Shown: positions 1 to 10,999 of the stretch, in pieces
How the letters are laid out: each line of letters opens with the position of its first letter
Numbering within the stretch: the stretch's first letter is position 1
Origin: Phanerochaete sordida
Taxonomy: Eukaryota > Basidiomycota > Agaricomycetes > Polyporales > Phanerochaetaceae
Length of the DNA: 64,000 nucleotides
Reading direction: 5' to 3'
NCBI GenBank assembly: GCA_019973155.2
Contig: BPQB01000006.1
Coordinates: forward strand, 434,001-498,000
The notes under the pieces: model-generated
Databases searched by the model: none
Told to the model about the DNA's origin: nothing
What the model saw: only the letters and a program-made list of their open reading frames with translations
Made by a program: the position numbers and the translations under genes

Positions 1-199
1 ACGGACCTGCTTCAATGATCGTTATTGCAGGTGTATAATATATATCCCTGCACTTCTCATCTCTTCCCTGACGTCCGATGAGGAGCCGTCGATGCGTGAA
101 TATCAGAGAAGTAAGTGCAAATGCTGTCAGACAAAGCACAAAGTCTGGATGCGTTCAGAGACACTATGTAGTGTGCCTTGCTTTAGCGCATGATAGTCT

Positions 200-1985
200 G
201 AAGTCTGCACGAGCTTTGTCAAAGTGCTGATCTGACAGCTTATGAGGCTTTACAAATACGGATATCATTATGTACCCTGCATAAACTCAGTCGGCTCTAC
301 GTCTCTGCGCCCTTGAATGGTCCATTCTCTGCCGTACATTCTAACTTAAGTGCCACAGCATATGTCGTGGCGTGCGAGCTACACGGTCTTGGTTCCCCAT
401 GGCACGCTCGACCGGCGCGACGACAGCGCCGACTTCCATGACGCGAGCGACAGGCGCGACGACCACGCGTTTATCTCGTCACTCTCGTCTATGTCGACCG
501 CGGCGTACTCCGTTATGGGGCTCAGCTCGACCTCAATGTCATCGAGCGAGTCAGGCAGCGCGCGCTTGTGCTCGCGCCGGATGTTCAGAATGAGGCGCGG
601 GCCCTGCAGCATGCGCCGGTCAGTGGCGGTGGCGGTGCGCCGGGGAAGGCGGGTACGCACCAGCGCGCCGAGGATCGCGAGCAGCCACGGAAAGCCGAGG
701 GCCGCGAGCGTTGCGGGAGCAATTGTGAAGAAGAGGGTGTTCGCGAGGTTGGCGACTGGATTGAGGGTGAGCCCTCATGCCTCGAGGAACGGAATGGAGA
801 GCAACAAGGGGAGACCTACCGAAGAGCAGCACAAACGCCCAGACGCCGTCGCGCACCAGGATCGTCATCAGCCCTGCACGTCCCCAGCCCTCTGCGCGGG
901 CGATGAAGTATTTGCACAGCGTCAGGGCAACGAGGATGCCTTCAAATGCAACGGAGGAGATGCTGCATTGACTGTCAGCGCGGGAGCTCGTGTGCAGATG
1001 TAGTGGAAGCGGGACGCGCCTGTACGCGATGATTTCGGTGGGGAAGACGACCTCCGCGCAGTGCGGGGAGTCCCGAACCTGCGGGAGGCTCACGCCAAGG
1101 CTCGCGACCATGATGGTCACCTGCGCGACAAACGCGGGTACGAGCACGTACAGCAACCGTCGGTTGGCGGTGTACATCGCGTATACTGCGCGGGGCGGGC
1201 CAATCTGTCAGAGCGCGCTGCTTCAATCGCACGGTCGGCACTCACTTCGTAGGATGAGGATGATTTCCACCACGATCTCCAGAAGCACCGCAGACGTGCC
1301 CTCGATGATGACCCATCCCTTACATGTTAGAGTTCGTGTGTTGAGTATGCTGGCAGATGTGAGATGTGGGCGTCGCGCTCGCGGGCTTAGGCCGGTTGGC
1401 GTACGCACATAAGGGCCAGGACAGAATAATAACGGGTGAATAAATATAGTATCTTGAGTGGCTGAAATGGAGTCCTGTGCAAGTGTGACTCCAGGTTCAG
1501 TACAACCCCGAGTGTACTGCGATGGGTCCCCATACATCCATATGTGCACCGCCTGGCGTCGATAGACAGCATATCCTCTGGTTACTAATTGGACACGAGT
1601 GATGCCAGGGAAAGTACGCACCTCGTCATCCAGTGTTATCAGAACATCCCAGGCGAGGAACGCGAGTGCCGCAAGCAGACTTCGCGATGCATCTTCTGAC
1701 TGCATCAGTCTCTCGAGACTCAGCTGCCACTCGGCGGCAGCGCGCGGACGGAAGCGATGGACGTGCATGATTGGCGGGATTTGTGCCTCAGTCAGACTCA
1801 GGGTGCGGCCACCGCCGCTGTCCGACGGCCAGGATGCACGGTGCAGCGTGAACGGGGGAGGAGAGGAGTGTGCTGCGCGGCGGGCCCCGTCGCCCCTTCT
1901 GCTCCCCCTGGCTCCTGTGCAGGCCGGGAGCCCAGGGCCATACTAGCACAGCCGTACGCAGGATCGACGCTCGGCGGGCCGCTGC
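200..1985 (-). repeat. Left arm of a ~1.7 kb inverted duplication
   Basis: Read on the minus strand, this stretch matches 11,000-12,720 on the plus strand almost base for base through the coding part (roughly 90% or better by eye) and more loosely in the flanks. It carries a DUF6533-type membrane-protein gene with the same exon/intron layout. The arms face away from each other and enclose about 9 kb holding BTB, P450 and USP genes. The outer edges are approximate, because similarity fades rather than stopping sharply. Confidence 0.85.
379..1768 (-). CDS. DUF6533-type multi-pass membrane protein (left copy)
   Basis: Orphan basidiomycete membrane protein; no biochemical role is known for the family. 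The first exon carries the family signature (LAFLAWDVLITLDDEV). It is followed by KILYLFTRYYSVLAL, then GWVIIEGTSAVLLEIVVEI, then YAMYTANRRLLYVLVPAF and a last exon with VANLANTLFFTIAPATLAAL before a hydrophilic tail, which gives about seven hydrophobic segments. Supported exons are 1409 and upstream (exon 2), 1349-1246, 1185-1026, 962-820 and 755-379, all joined in frame through 59-64 nt GT..AG introns. The junction between the first and second exons could not be fixed, so the start at 1768 is tentative. The copy at 11.2-12.6 kb is nearly identical but broken; this one has no visible lesion. Confidence 0.72.
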
Positions 1986-1989
1986 GTGT

Positions 1990-2745
1990 GGTGGTGCGGA
2001 GGTAACGCAGAGGGTGTAAGACGTGTTTCAGCGCAGAGGCAACGCGCGCTTCCGGGAGGGACGGCGAGAAATCTAATCGGGCCTTTGTCTTCGACCACCA
2101 TCTCTGTGTACTCCTCGCGTCTGCGCCTGCGCTGCCATCATCCAGCCCGGCGACGAAGTCCTTGTGCAGAACGGTGGCAGCGCAGAGGCAGTCGCTGACG
2201 AAACATTTTCGAGGCGAGCCGTCTATTCAGGCGCCGCGGTCGCTTTCACACAGGACGCCAGGTTCTCTCCGCTCGTCCGCCGCACTACCGGCGTGACGCT
2301 GTCCACCGGAGGAGCCGACTTCACTTGCGAAGGTTGCGGCTGCCTCAGACCAAGCGGAGCACGGAGCACAAGGTTTGTACCCCTGGGAGCGGCAGAGAGC
2401 CAATTGCAGGCCAGTCACCTCGCGGGCCCGAACCTGTCAGCCGCAGGCAGCAGTCGAAAGAAGGCTGTAGCAGGAAGAGCCGGGGCAGCACCAGCGTTCA
2501 AGCGAGGGAAGTGATGGTCAGCCCCCGCGTTTGTGCTGCGTTGTTGCGGCTGCCAGCGGAGTGACCCTATCTAGCCGGCGGGTTATATACCTGCAGGGCC
2601 AGCCAGGCAGCCCTTCTCTCCTCTCACTACCATCATCGCCGCTCAGATAGCCTGCGCTCATCAGCTTCCCCACACACCCGTGATTTATATATTGCCCTGC
2701 GCTGGCCGCCCCTTCGCGCATACGCACTCTGGAAGAGCATTTCGA
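1990..2745. other. Intergenic, no gene seen
   Basis: GC-rich stretch between the left arm and the BTB gene. Only short open frames without recognisable motifs occur. It lies between two divergent genes and probably contains promoters of both. A TATA-like run at about 2681-2692 lies roughly 95 nt upstream of the BTB start. Confidence 0.5.
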
Positions 2746-2785
2746 CTTGAACCACCCCACCACACCCAGCACGCACCAGCACGCC

Positions 2786-3637
2786 ATGTCTGCCGAGCCG
2801 CACATCATGCCCTCCGAGCCACACCCCTTCACCGCCCCCGACGCAGACCTCATCCTGCGCTCGAGCGCGCCCGCGCCCGTCGAGTTCCGCTTGCACAAGT
2901 GCCTCCTCGCGGCCGCCTCGCCCTTCTTCGCGCACATGTTCGAGCTTCCCCAGCCACGCGACGAGCGCGCGGACGCCGCATGCATACCCGTCGTGGACGT
3001 CTCCGAGGACGCGCGCACGCTCGAGGACCTGCTGCGCTGCGTGTACCCCGTCGCGCGCCCCGCGCTCGCCACATTCGAAGAACTGACCGCGGCGCTCGAG
3101 GCCGCCGCGAAGTACGACATGCCCGCCGCGACCGCGCACCTGCGCCACGAGCTCCTTGCCCCGCGCTTCGTCGACGCCGACCCGCTGCGCGCGTACGCGA
3201 TCGCGTGCCGCTTCGAGCTCGAGGACGAGGCGCGCGCCGCGAGCCGCGCGACGCTGCGCGTGCGCGTGCTGGATGCGCCACTCAGCGACGACCTGCGGCA
3301 CGTCAGCGCGTGGGCGTACCACCGGCTGCTCGCGCTGCACGCACAGCGCGGCGCGGCGGCCCAAGCGCTGCTCGTGCTGCCGGACAGCGTGCGCTGCGTG
3401 ATGTGCAACGGCACGCACTACGGCGCGTTCTACCCGCCGCGGTGGTGGAAGGACTACGAGGCGCGCGCGCGCAAGGAGCTCGCGGCGCGCCCGACGAGCG
3501 ACGTGGTGTTCGGCATGGGCTTCCTCGCGGAGTCCGCGCGCGCGGGCTGCGAGCGGTGCGCCGGGAGCATCCTCGACGCGCACTGGTTCTTCGAGAAGCT
3601 GCGCAAGTCCATCGACGAGCTGCCCGACACGGTGTAG
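2786..3637 (+). CDS. BTB/POZ domain protein, single exon
   Basis: 283-residue protein without introns. The N-terminal half matches the BTB/POZ pattern: a DADLILRS strand, then FRLHKCLLAAASPFFAHMF (the conserved H-K-x-x-L-x-x-x-S-x-x-F core), then an acidic 'VVDVSEDARTLEDLLR' helix and 'ALEAAAKYDMPAA'. The C-terminal half is helical with paired cysteines (VMCNG, CERCAG) and no recognised domain. BTB domains mediate dimerisation and often cullin-3 recruitment; which partner applies here cannot be told. The ATG at 2786 is chosen because no ATG lies upstream in frame (an in-frame TTG at 2747 is not a credible start); a TATA-like element lies about 95 nt upstream. Very GC-rich codon use. A broken, 5'-truncated copy lies at 32.95-33.53 kb on the other strand. 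Confidence 0.88.
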   Translation: MSAEPHIMPSEPHPFTAPDADLILRSSAPAPVEFRLHKCLLAAASPFFAHMFELPQPRDERADAACIPVVDVSEDARTLEDLLRCVYPVARPALATFEELTAALEAAAKYDMPAATAHLRHELLAPRFVDADPLRAYAIACRFELEDEARAASRATLRVRVLDAPLSDDLRHVSAWAYHRLLALHAQRGAAAQALLVLPDSVRCVMCNGTHYGAFYPPRWWKDYEARARKELAARPTSDVVFGMGFLAESARAGCERCAGSILDAHWFFEKLRKSIDELPDTV

Positions 3638-3639
3638 GG

Positions 3640-4495
3640 CGGAGGGAGAAGACACAGGGGAGATTGGGGGGCGCTGCCGCGGGTGTTGTTGGTTGCCAAG
3701 TCATGGACGTTTATACTCTCGGACACTGCGACAGAGTTGTACTTCCACCATCACCCTCCGTTACGACACGTCATGACCTTGTTATCGTACATTAGCATCA
3801 CCACGTCCGCCATAGACGTTGTAGCATAGTTGACTCGAAATATTGATGCCCATCTATAGTATCAGATGCCGTGGCCTCAGTCCACCCTCAGTCTGAAAGT
3901 TTGATCTTGCGCTGTCTCCTCCGGCTTAGGAAGAGACTGCCCTTCAAGCGGCGAGTTCCATAAGCAGATGCACAGACGCGAGTCAGAGAAAGAGATCTGC
4001 AGGATGCCTCCCAAGGCCTGGCATTATCTCCTGAACTTCGAATAAAGCCTAAATTGCCTAGCTTAACAAGCCTAACGGCGTACATAACGTCACACCGCCT
4101 CGCTGGCTGCAACATCATGAGGATGCGCAAGTAAGCCCAGTGAAATTCTCAGCAAATTGTCAGGAATAAGGCCAGACCTGCTCCATCTTTTGATGCTATG
4201 CATCGAGTAAAATGCTCCCAACTACGAAGTAACGCGCGCGAAGAGGCCGCAGAGGCTCGTGGAGGTTGCGTGCTGTGTAGGCGGCCTGCCCAAAGCCTCA
4301 AACACGGGCCAAGCGTATGGAAATTATTGGTTACTATAATCATTGCGTCCAGCTCGCCCGGGGCTCCGCCATCTCCCTCTCGACAAGGTGGCTGCCGCCG
4401 TAGGGGACACTCCACGAGTACTGAACATAGTGCAATCCACCTAGCAAATCTAGTACACCCTCTACACCACCCCCCACCCAATCCCCCTGCGCACC
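3640..4495. other. Intergenic, no gene seen
   Basis: Lower-GC spacer between the 3' ends of the convergent BTB and P450 genes. Only short frames without motifs; it should contain both 3' UTRs. Confidence 0.5.
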
Positions 4496-4500
4496 CACCC

Positions 4501-6951
4501 TCACCCCCGCCTTACAACAACAACCGGCAGCCGCCCCGTCTTGACAACAAACCGGTCCTCGAGCGCGCCCTCCCACGCCGCGGGGTCCCACCCCTCCTTA
4601 AACCGTATATCCAGCCGCTGCAGCAGGTGCGCCGTCACGCAGCGCAGCTCGAGCAGCGCGAGCCCGCGGCCCACGCAGTTCCACGGGCCCGCGCTGAACG
4701 GCACGAACGCCCGCGCGTCGTGCACGAAGTCCTTGCCGAGGCCGGTGTCGAGGCCCAAGTCCTTGCCGGGCGCCGGGGTAGTGGGGTTCGTGGGTGTGGA
4801 CGCGAGCCAGCGCTCGGGCACGAACGCGTCCGGACGCGCAAAGTTGCGCGCGTCGCGGTGCACGGACCAGAAGTGCACGCGCACGGAGGTGCCCTCCGGT
4901 ATAAAGCTGCGCGCTTGTCAGCCTCGGGTCCGCCCGCACCGTGCGAAAGAGGAATGGGGAAGAGGAAGGGGCAGAGGAAGGGGAGGACGCACTGCTCGCC
5001 GAGGACGGCGCCGCCGCTCCCGCGCTCGGGCGCGCGCTGGCTGCCGCTGGGCACGACGGGGTACAGGCGCAGCGTCTCGTTTCTGCGCGCGCCATCGTCA
5101 GCACCGCTATCGACACGCGCAGAGCGCACGGCACACGCACATGACGGCGTCGAGGTACGGCACGCGCGCGGTGTGCTGCGGGTCGAGCGCGTCGGCCTCG
5201 GGCGGGCAGGCGGCGTCGAGCTCGGCGCGGAGGCGCGCGAGCGCGCGGGGGTGGCGCAGGAGCAGGAAGAGCAGGGTGCTGAAGACGGACGCGGTGGTGT
5301 CCGAGCCGGCGATGATCGCGAGTGCGGAGTCCGCGAGGACGGTGCTCTTGTCGGGCGTGTGCGCCTCGGCGCCGTCTTCGTTGCTCTGGCGTTGTGGTTA
5401 GTGTGTGTGTGGGGGGGGGGGGCAAAGGGGGGGGAGGGGCGCACGAGGTAGTAGAAGAGGTCCTTCTGCTTCGAGCCCGCGTGGTAGCGCTGCATGCCGC
5501 GCTGGAAGCACATCGTGCGGTAGCGCTTCGTGGCCTGCGCGAGCTGCGGGAAGTGGCGCATCCAGTAGCCGAGCCACGGGATGTTCTCGTACACCTGCGC
5601 AGCCCTGCACTCGCAGTCAGACGCGGCGCGGCACGTCAGACGACCCGCGACACGTACTCAAATCCGGTCTTCATGCTCTCCATGACGCCCTCGCCGTCCT
5701 GCGTGCGCATCATCTCCGCGCCGGGGTTCCCGCCAAACAGCGCGTCGGACATGATGTCGAACCTGGCGCGGCGTCAGCCCACATCCCAGCAACGCAGCGC
5801 GCGACGCACGTGAAGAGGTGGATCCAGTGCACGAAGTCCGTCTCCTTCTGCTCGGCGAGGATCTCGACGAGCTGCGCGCCGCGCCGCGCGACGACGGGCT
5901 CGTACTCCTTGAGCGCGGCGCTGCTGAACGCGCGCGTCCACGGCCGCCGCCGGCGCGCGTGCTCCTGCACGTCGCGCAGCCCGACGAGCGGGAGCACCGG
6001 CGGCTTGAAGGTGCGCCCGTCCCACACTGCAGGACGCGTCAGCGCAAGGGCGCGCGAAGTGTAGATCGCTGCTTACTCGGACCCTTGGGCAGGCCCTGGG
6101 CGCCCATCATGGGCTGGATCAAGGAGACATCGCGGAAGGAGAGCTCGTTGGGGCCTGGAAAGAGTCAGCATGGATGAGATTGCTAGAAACGCAGGGAAAT
6201 GGGGAACGGATGACGCCCGCTGTGGGCGCGCCACGAAGGGAGCATTGGGCCGCAAATCGCCCTCCACACCCAGCAGCGCGGCGCCGGGAGATTTCAAACC
6301 TACGTGTCGCTCACCGTCAGCGGCGCTATGAGGGTAATATGGAATCTCACTCACGACATAGACGTAAAACACAAACGGCCAGCGGCGGCTACTCAGTCAT
6401 ATGCGCACTCCCGCACGCATTGCCGAAACACCCGTTCCTCGTCTCGATACTCTCCCGACCCTTTTTCCGGCACCATCGGCCCCTAGCCAGCGTAAGGAAG
6501 ACTCACCGATCCTGACAACGTCGCCGTGAATTTCGTGCAGGTGCTGGAACTCGGTGTGCTGGTGGCCTTGGACGGCGATGTACGCCCAGTACCACCGCGA
6601 GATCTTGGCAAGAAGCGGGCCAGGGTAACGCGCGAGCGGGTGGAAGGGCGAGATGCGATAGAGGGCGACCGACGCCGCGAGCGTGGCGAGGAAAACGGAG
6701 AACGTGAGGAAGGTGCCCTTGAGGATGCCGTGGTGGCCGACCAGCAGAGGAGAAAACACAGATGGGGTCCCGAGGAGCAGCGCGGCGACGACGGGCAGCT
6801 CGGTGGGCTCGAAACGGTTGAAGACGAGATGCGTTGCCTGCAGACGCGGCCACGGTGAGCGTACGGCTGACGAGGGCGACTATATGCGTACCAACGCGCC
6901 CGCCACGACGGCGAGGACGCTGTCCGTCGGTGTGAGGGAGAGGGCGGACAT
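4501..6951 (-). CDS. Cytochrome P450 monooxygenase, nine exons
   Basis: Haem monooxygenase of the basidiomycete 'high nitrogen upregulated' type, presumably ER-anchored. Exons: 6951-6892, 6837-6507, 6154-6077, 6026-5810, 5762-5654, 5594-5445, 5385-5141, 5082-4993, 4906-4501; they join in frame to 561 residues. The N-terminus has a hydrophobic stretch, then a proline hinge (ARYPGPLLAKISRWYW). The I-helix oxygen motif is IIAGSDTTAS, the K-helix ExxR is ETLR (NETLRLYPVVPSG), the PERW motif is FVPERWLA, and the haem loop is FSAGPWNCVGRGLA with the Cys thiolate. A TATA-like run sits at about 7000-7008, some 50 nt upstream of the ATG. Intron 6 contains a (GT)n plus poly-G tract. All catalytic motifs are present, so it should be functional; the substrate is unknown. 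Confidence 0.9.
5400..5440 (+). repeat. GT/poly-G microsatellite in a P450 intron
   Basis: A run of GT dinucleotides followed by about a dozen G and a second G-rich run, lying wholly in intron 6 of the P450 gene. Likely length-polymorphic and G-quadruplex-prone on the plus strand. Confidence 0.8.
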
Positions 6952-7009
6952 CGCGGTGGCAGTCTAAAATGCGGTGGACCGTCACGCAATGTCAGCGCGG
7001 GTTATATGG

Positions 7010-8020
7010 GGCCCCCTCCGGAGTGGCCGCGCCGAAGTGGGACAGGACACGACCATTCCTAGGAAGAGAAGCATCGTGCTGGGGCGCGTGGCGACGGGGC
7101 CCGCCCGCGACATGTTTGGGTCGCGCGGGGAGCGGCGCCATGTGCAACGGCTCGCCCGGGGCGTATCAGGCCAACGCCCGCGATGTGTCCCCGAGCCGCG
7201 CCGGCCTCGCAATCGTGCCTCTCGTCACCAATGCCCAGCAGAGCAATGCACATCACAATCGCGGCACCGTGCGCCCGCGCGAGCACCCCAAACGCGTCTG
7301 CTGGAGCCCCGAATCTAGATAGACTTGCGGTGGTGGGCGCCCCAAGCTGAGTGTGAGCCAGAAATAGCATGTCGCCTGCGGGCTGGAAAGCTTTGTGGCG
7401 AAGCGCCCGCACTGCCTCCGCGAAACACGCCCTGCGCTTTGCCACACTCGGTAAATTCGCTCGTGGCAATATATCCATCGCAGGATCCCTGCCGCATGCA
7501 CCTGTCAGCGCACGACATGGCTGCTGGTCTGAGGGCGACGTACTCGCTCATTCTGTCCACCACCGCATCGCCCGCGTCAACGCGTTTGTCTCCGGAGGCC
7601 TACGAATACACAAAATATCTCTGTGGCTGGAGAGTGGGGACAAATGTAAGATATAAATCAGGTGAGCAGTGGTTACACGATCCTCGATGAGCTGGGGGTA
7701 CGAAAGCGTCTCCAGATAATCCAAACCTAACAGCCCGTATCCTAAAAGGACGCACGTACACAGCCTGTAGGGTACAGCCGAACGGCAGCGCGTGTTACGA
7801 ATAAAGATACATCCCCCGTCCTCTATATGCAGCAGCCCTCGCTGCGCGGGCGTCGCGCGACGCCCCGCGCGCAGCCTCGGCCGCTCGTGCGCGGCGTCGT
7901 GCTGCGTCAGAGTCAGGCTCGCGGTCCAGGGGCAGCTCCGAGCGCACCGCCACGAGTCTACAGCGCGAACATCAGCCATAAATTCACAACCTATGCCTAT
8001 GGTCACCCACCCGTAAAATA
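7010..8020. other. Intergenic, no gene seen
   Basis: About 1 kb between the P450 5' end and the USP 3' end. Several short frames occur on both strands, none with a recognisable motif or consistent splice pattern. Confidence 0.45.
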
Positions 8021-8024
8021 CGGC

Positions 8025-10763
8025 CTACGACGCGTCTGGCAGATGGCCCCCATCGCCCAAGACCGCACTCCCATTCAGCGCGCCACCCTCTGCAGGCTTC
8101 GCGCCGTCGCGCACGCGCGGACCCAAGCTGACGCTGCGCACGAGCCGCGGCTCGAGCGGGCCCTTCGGCGGCGCCGCGGCCACGCATTTCTCCTTCACCC
8201 CTGTGTCGCCCTCCTCACCGACGAGCGTCGCCGCGAGCGAGACGAGCGACCCGTGCGCGCGCCCGTACCCGTTCGCGGGCTTCAGCGTCTCCTCCGAGCA
8301 CCGCGGCGTCCGCTCGTCGTCGTCGAGGTACACGCGGTGCCGTTTCAGCTCGCCCGCCGCCTCGCCCGCCGGCCCCGCTTCGTGCGCTTCCCCTGCATCC
8401 CCAGCCGGCTCCCCCGCTGCTGCCGCCTCCTCCCCTTTGCGCGCTTGCACATCCGCCTCGGGCGCGGGCTCAGGCGCGGGAGCGGCGCGGTCTTCGGCCT
8501 GCGCAGGGACGGGCAGGTGCGCTGTCCCGTTCGCCAGCGCAGCCGGTGCAGTAGATGCGGGGGCCGCCGGGGCGGGCGCGGCCGGCGGCGCGACGCGCTC
8601 GTAATACAGCATGAACGCGCCCGCGCCCTCCTGGAGCACGCTCTCGATGCCGCACTCGCGCACGTCGTCGTCGCTCACGCGGAGCCAGCCGCGGCCCGTG
8701 CCGCGCGGGCTCGCGAGGTGCGCGACGCCCGCCCCGTCCGCGGCACGCGGGGGCGCCCAGCGCTGCGCGGGCGCGAGGCGCGCGGGGCGCGGCCGCCGGC
8801 GGTAGCACACGTAGTGCCCGAAGGCGTGCTGGCCGTAGTGCACGACGGCGGCGGCGAGGCGGTAGAGCGTGCGCGGGGGCTCGGGGCGCGCGGCGGGCGG
8901 GTGCGCGAGGAGCGCGCGGAGGGCGGGGCCGGAGAGCGGGGATTGCGCGCTCGTGTTGAGCGAGCCGCTCGTCGTGTACGGCGTGAGGTCGAGGAGCTCG
9001 GGGAAGGCGACGCGGCAGGTGTTCTTTGCTGCGCCGTACGCGCCGCCGAAGTGCAGCGAGCGGTTCAGGTGGAGTACGAGCACGGGTGGGGGCTGGCAGA
9101 GCGTTGAGCGTGCGGACGGGTCGCAGACAGTGGTTCGCTCACCCGTGCTACCATAGCCTGCTTCGTCGACGCGCGCGTGACTTTTACGATCTGCACCCCC
9201 TTCACGTCCTCCTCGACGCGGCCCTCGTCGATCAGCGCTTTGACGCGACCCGCCAGCTTCCGCGTTTCCTGTATTCGCTTCTTTTTCGATTTTGTCATGG
9301 CGTGCGTTGCGCTGTTCGTCGCGTCCTGTACCGGTGAGGTCACTATAGGCGACGTGGATGGAGTAGTGGGCTTTTCGACAGCGCCCTCCTTCGCGTACTT
9401 CTGGTAGGTCGCCTCCATAGAGCAACGTCGACATATGCAGTCTGTGAGGACCTCAAGGCGCGTATAGTCCGCGAGACAATCCGCCAGGTCGCACGAACTC
9501 TGCTCGTCATTTAGACACAGGCTGTCGCTGCGATAGACGGAGGACTCACGGCTCGCGGGAGCGCCAGCTGCCAGTTGTCGAACGAGAAGTGCATCACGGC
9601 CTCGGTGTACCCGCAGTCGACACACGTCCGGCGATTCGCGGTGAGCCCGTCGAACACGCTCTTCGTGATGTTCATGGCCTCGAGGTCCGGGTCGCGGTGC
9701 GGCGCGGCGCTGCCGTTCACAACGGCGTGGCTGGGCTGCTTTGGCGCGGACGCCAGGGCGCCGCCGAGCCCGAGGTCGCGCCCCGCTTCGCGCGCAATCT
9801 CCGCCGCCTCGGCCTTGACCGCCTCGATGAGCACCTGGAAGAGCTCCTGGGCGTCTTGGTGCTCGCGCGAGGAGAAGAGGCGGTTGCTGCTGCGCGCGCC
9901 GGGCCCGGACGAGGGAGGCGGCGCAGACAGCGCCTGGATGAGCGCGTGCGGGCGCAGCGACGTTCGGCTTGGCCGTGGTGTGTTCAGGTCTACAGAGCAG
10001 CGTTGGTTGAGTATTGCGGGCCGTCGGAGAAACGACGGACCGTGGAGTATGTCACGCAGCGCGTCGACCACTGGAGTTGGAACGTCGTACTCTTCCGCTC
10101 GGGTGTGTATGGCGTCGATGTAGGGCTGCAGGTACGTCAAGGAGGCGAGAGCCTGGCGGAGGCCGAAGGGTATCAGCGTTCGTTCAGTAGAGCGAGCCAG
10201 GACTGATTTACCTGCAGGGTAGAATCCATGAAACAGTACGTTCCGGATATGTTGACAATGCCGGGATAATACCCGTCTTCACTGGTGTCTTCCAGCTCAA
10301 TGTCATGTTTCTGATCATCAAGCGTGTCTTTGCTCGAGCCTGCTTCCGTCAGATCGGCGAAGCTCATAGTGCACCGCCACGTACCTTGCCCCGAGGACCC
10401 ATTCACATCCCCCAACTGCTCCGCTCGTGTCCGCACAAGCTTCTTCTTCTCCGGAGCCTTCTTCTCCCTCGACCCCGCATACCAGTTCCACGGCAGCGCG
10501 CCGGACAGGGTTTGCAGCACCATCGCTACGTAGCGCAGCAGAAGTCGTATAGGGTAGAGCAGCGTCCGCCGGTGCTTGTTCGTAAGCAGCACAAACAGCG
10601 GGACCGCGAGGACAAAGAGCAGCGGCGCGAGCTGCTGGAAGAGTTCGTTCGCGAGGAGGGAGGTAAGCAGGTCGCCCGGGTCGCTCCGGCCGCTGTGCGG
10701 AGTGTAACGGGTGCGGTATGTGTCTGGTCTGGGGTGTCGTTGGCGGTGGCGCGGGGTGCTCAT
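8025..10763 (-). CDS. Membrane-anchored ubiquitin-specific protease (C19 USP)
   Basis: Deubiquitinating cysteine protease. Exons 10763-10212, 10152-10041, 9989-9550, 9499-9143, 9092-8025 join in frame to 842 residues. An N-terminal hydrophobic segment (LAPLLFVLAVPLFVLLTN, residues ~45-62) suggests membrane anchoring as in yeast Ubp1 or human USP30. The Cys box is NISGTYCFMDSTLQ (nucleophile Cys), followed by SSREHQDAQELFQVL, a zinc-binding finger with CVDCGY and CICRRC, then PPPVLVLHLNRS, and the His box HYGQHAFGHYVCYRR with a downstream WLRVSDDDV. The C-terminal ~180 residues are low-complexity and acidic. The usual GN(T/S)C of the Cys box reads GTYC, so the oxyanion Asn position differs from canonical USPs; I recall similar forms in other basidiomycete sequences but cannot check. 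Confidence 0.9.
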
Positions 10764-10999
10764 CGGTCGCAGCGAGCTCGGAGCTCACAGCGGCGGCGTC
10801 ATGGACGTCAAGGACAGCGAGCGCGGGGGCTTTACTAAGCGCCCATAGTGCCCGGTACCCCTAACCCCAGGCTAAGCTTAGGTCAGCGCCACATGCGTAG
10901 TGACCCTGCCAGCCGATAACCTGGTGCTGTGGCAGTGGTTCTGCACCGCCAAGCATGGCGGCCCGCCGACTCAGCGGCGACCTTGCGCACGGCTGTGCT

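Noticed and set aside
2633..3655. 340-codon minus-strand and 371-codon plus-strand frames over the BTB gene
   Set aside because: High GC keeps all frames open here; only the 2786-3637 frame shows BTB motifs.
7827..9107. 426-codon plus-strand frame
   Set aside because: Antisense shadow of the GC-rich last exon of the USP gene; composed of Arg/Ala/Pro-rich peptide with no motif, while the minus strand has the full USP His box.
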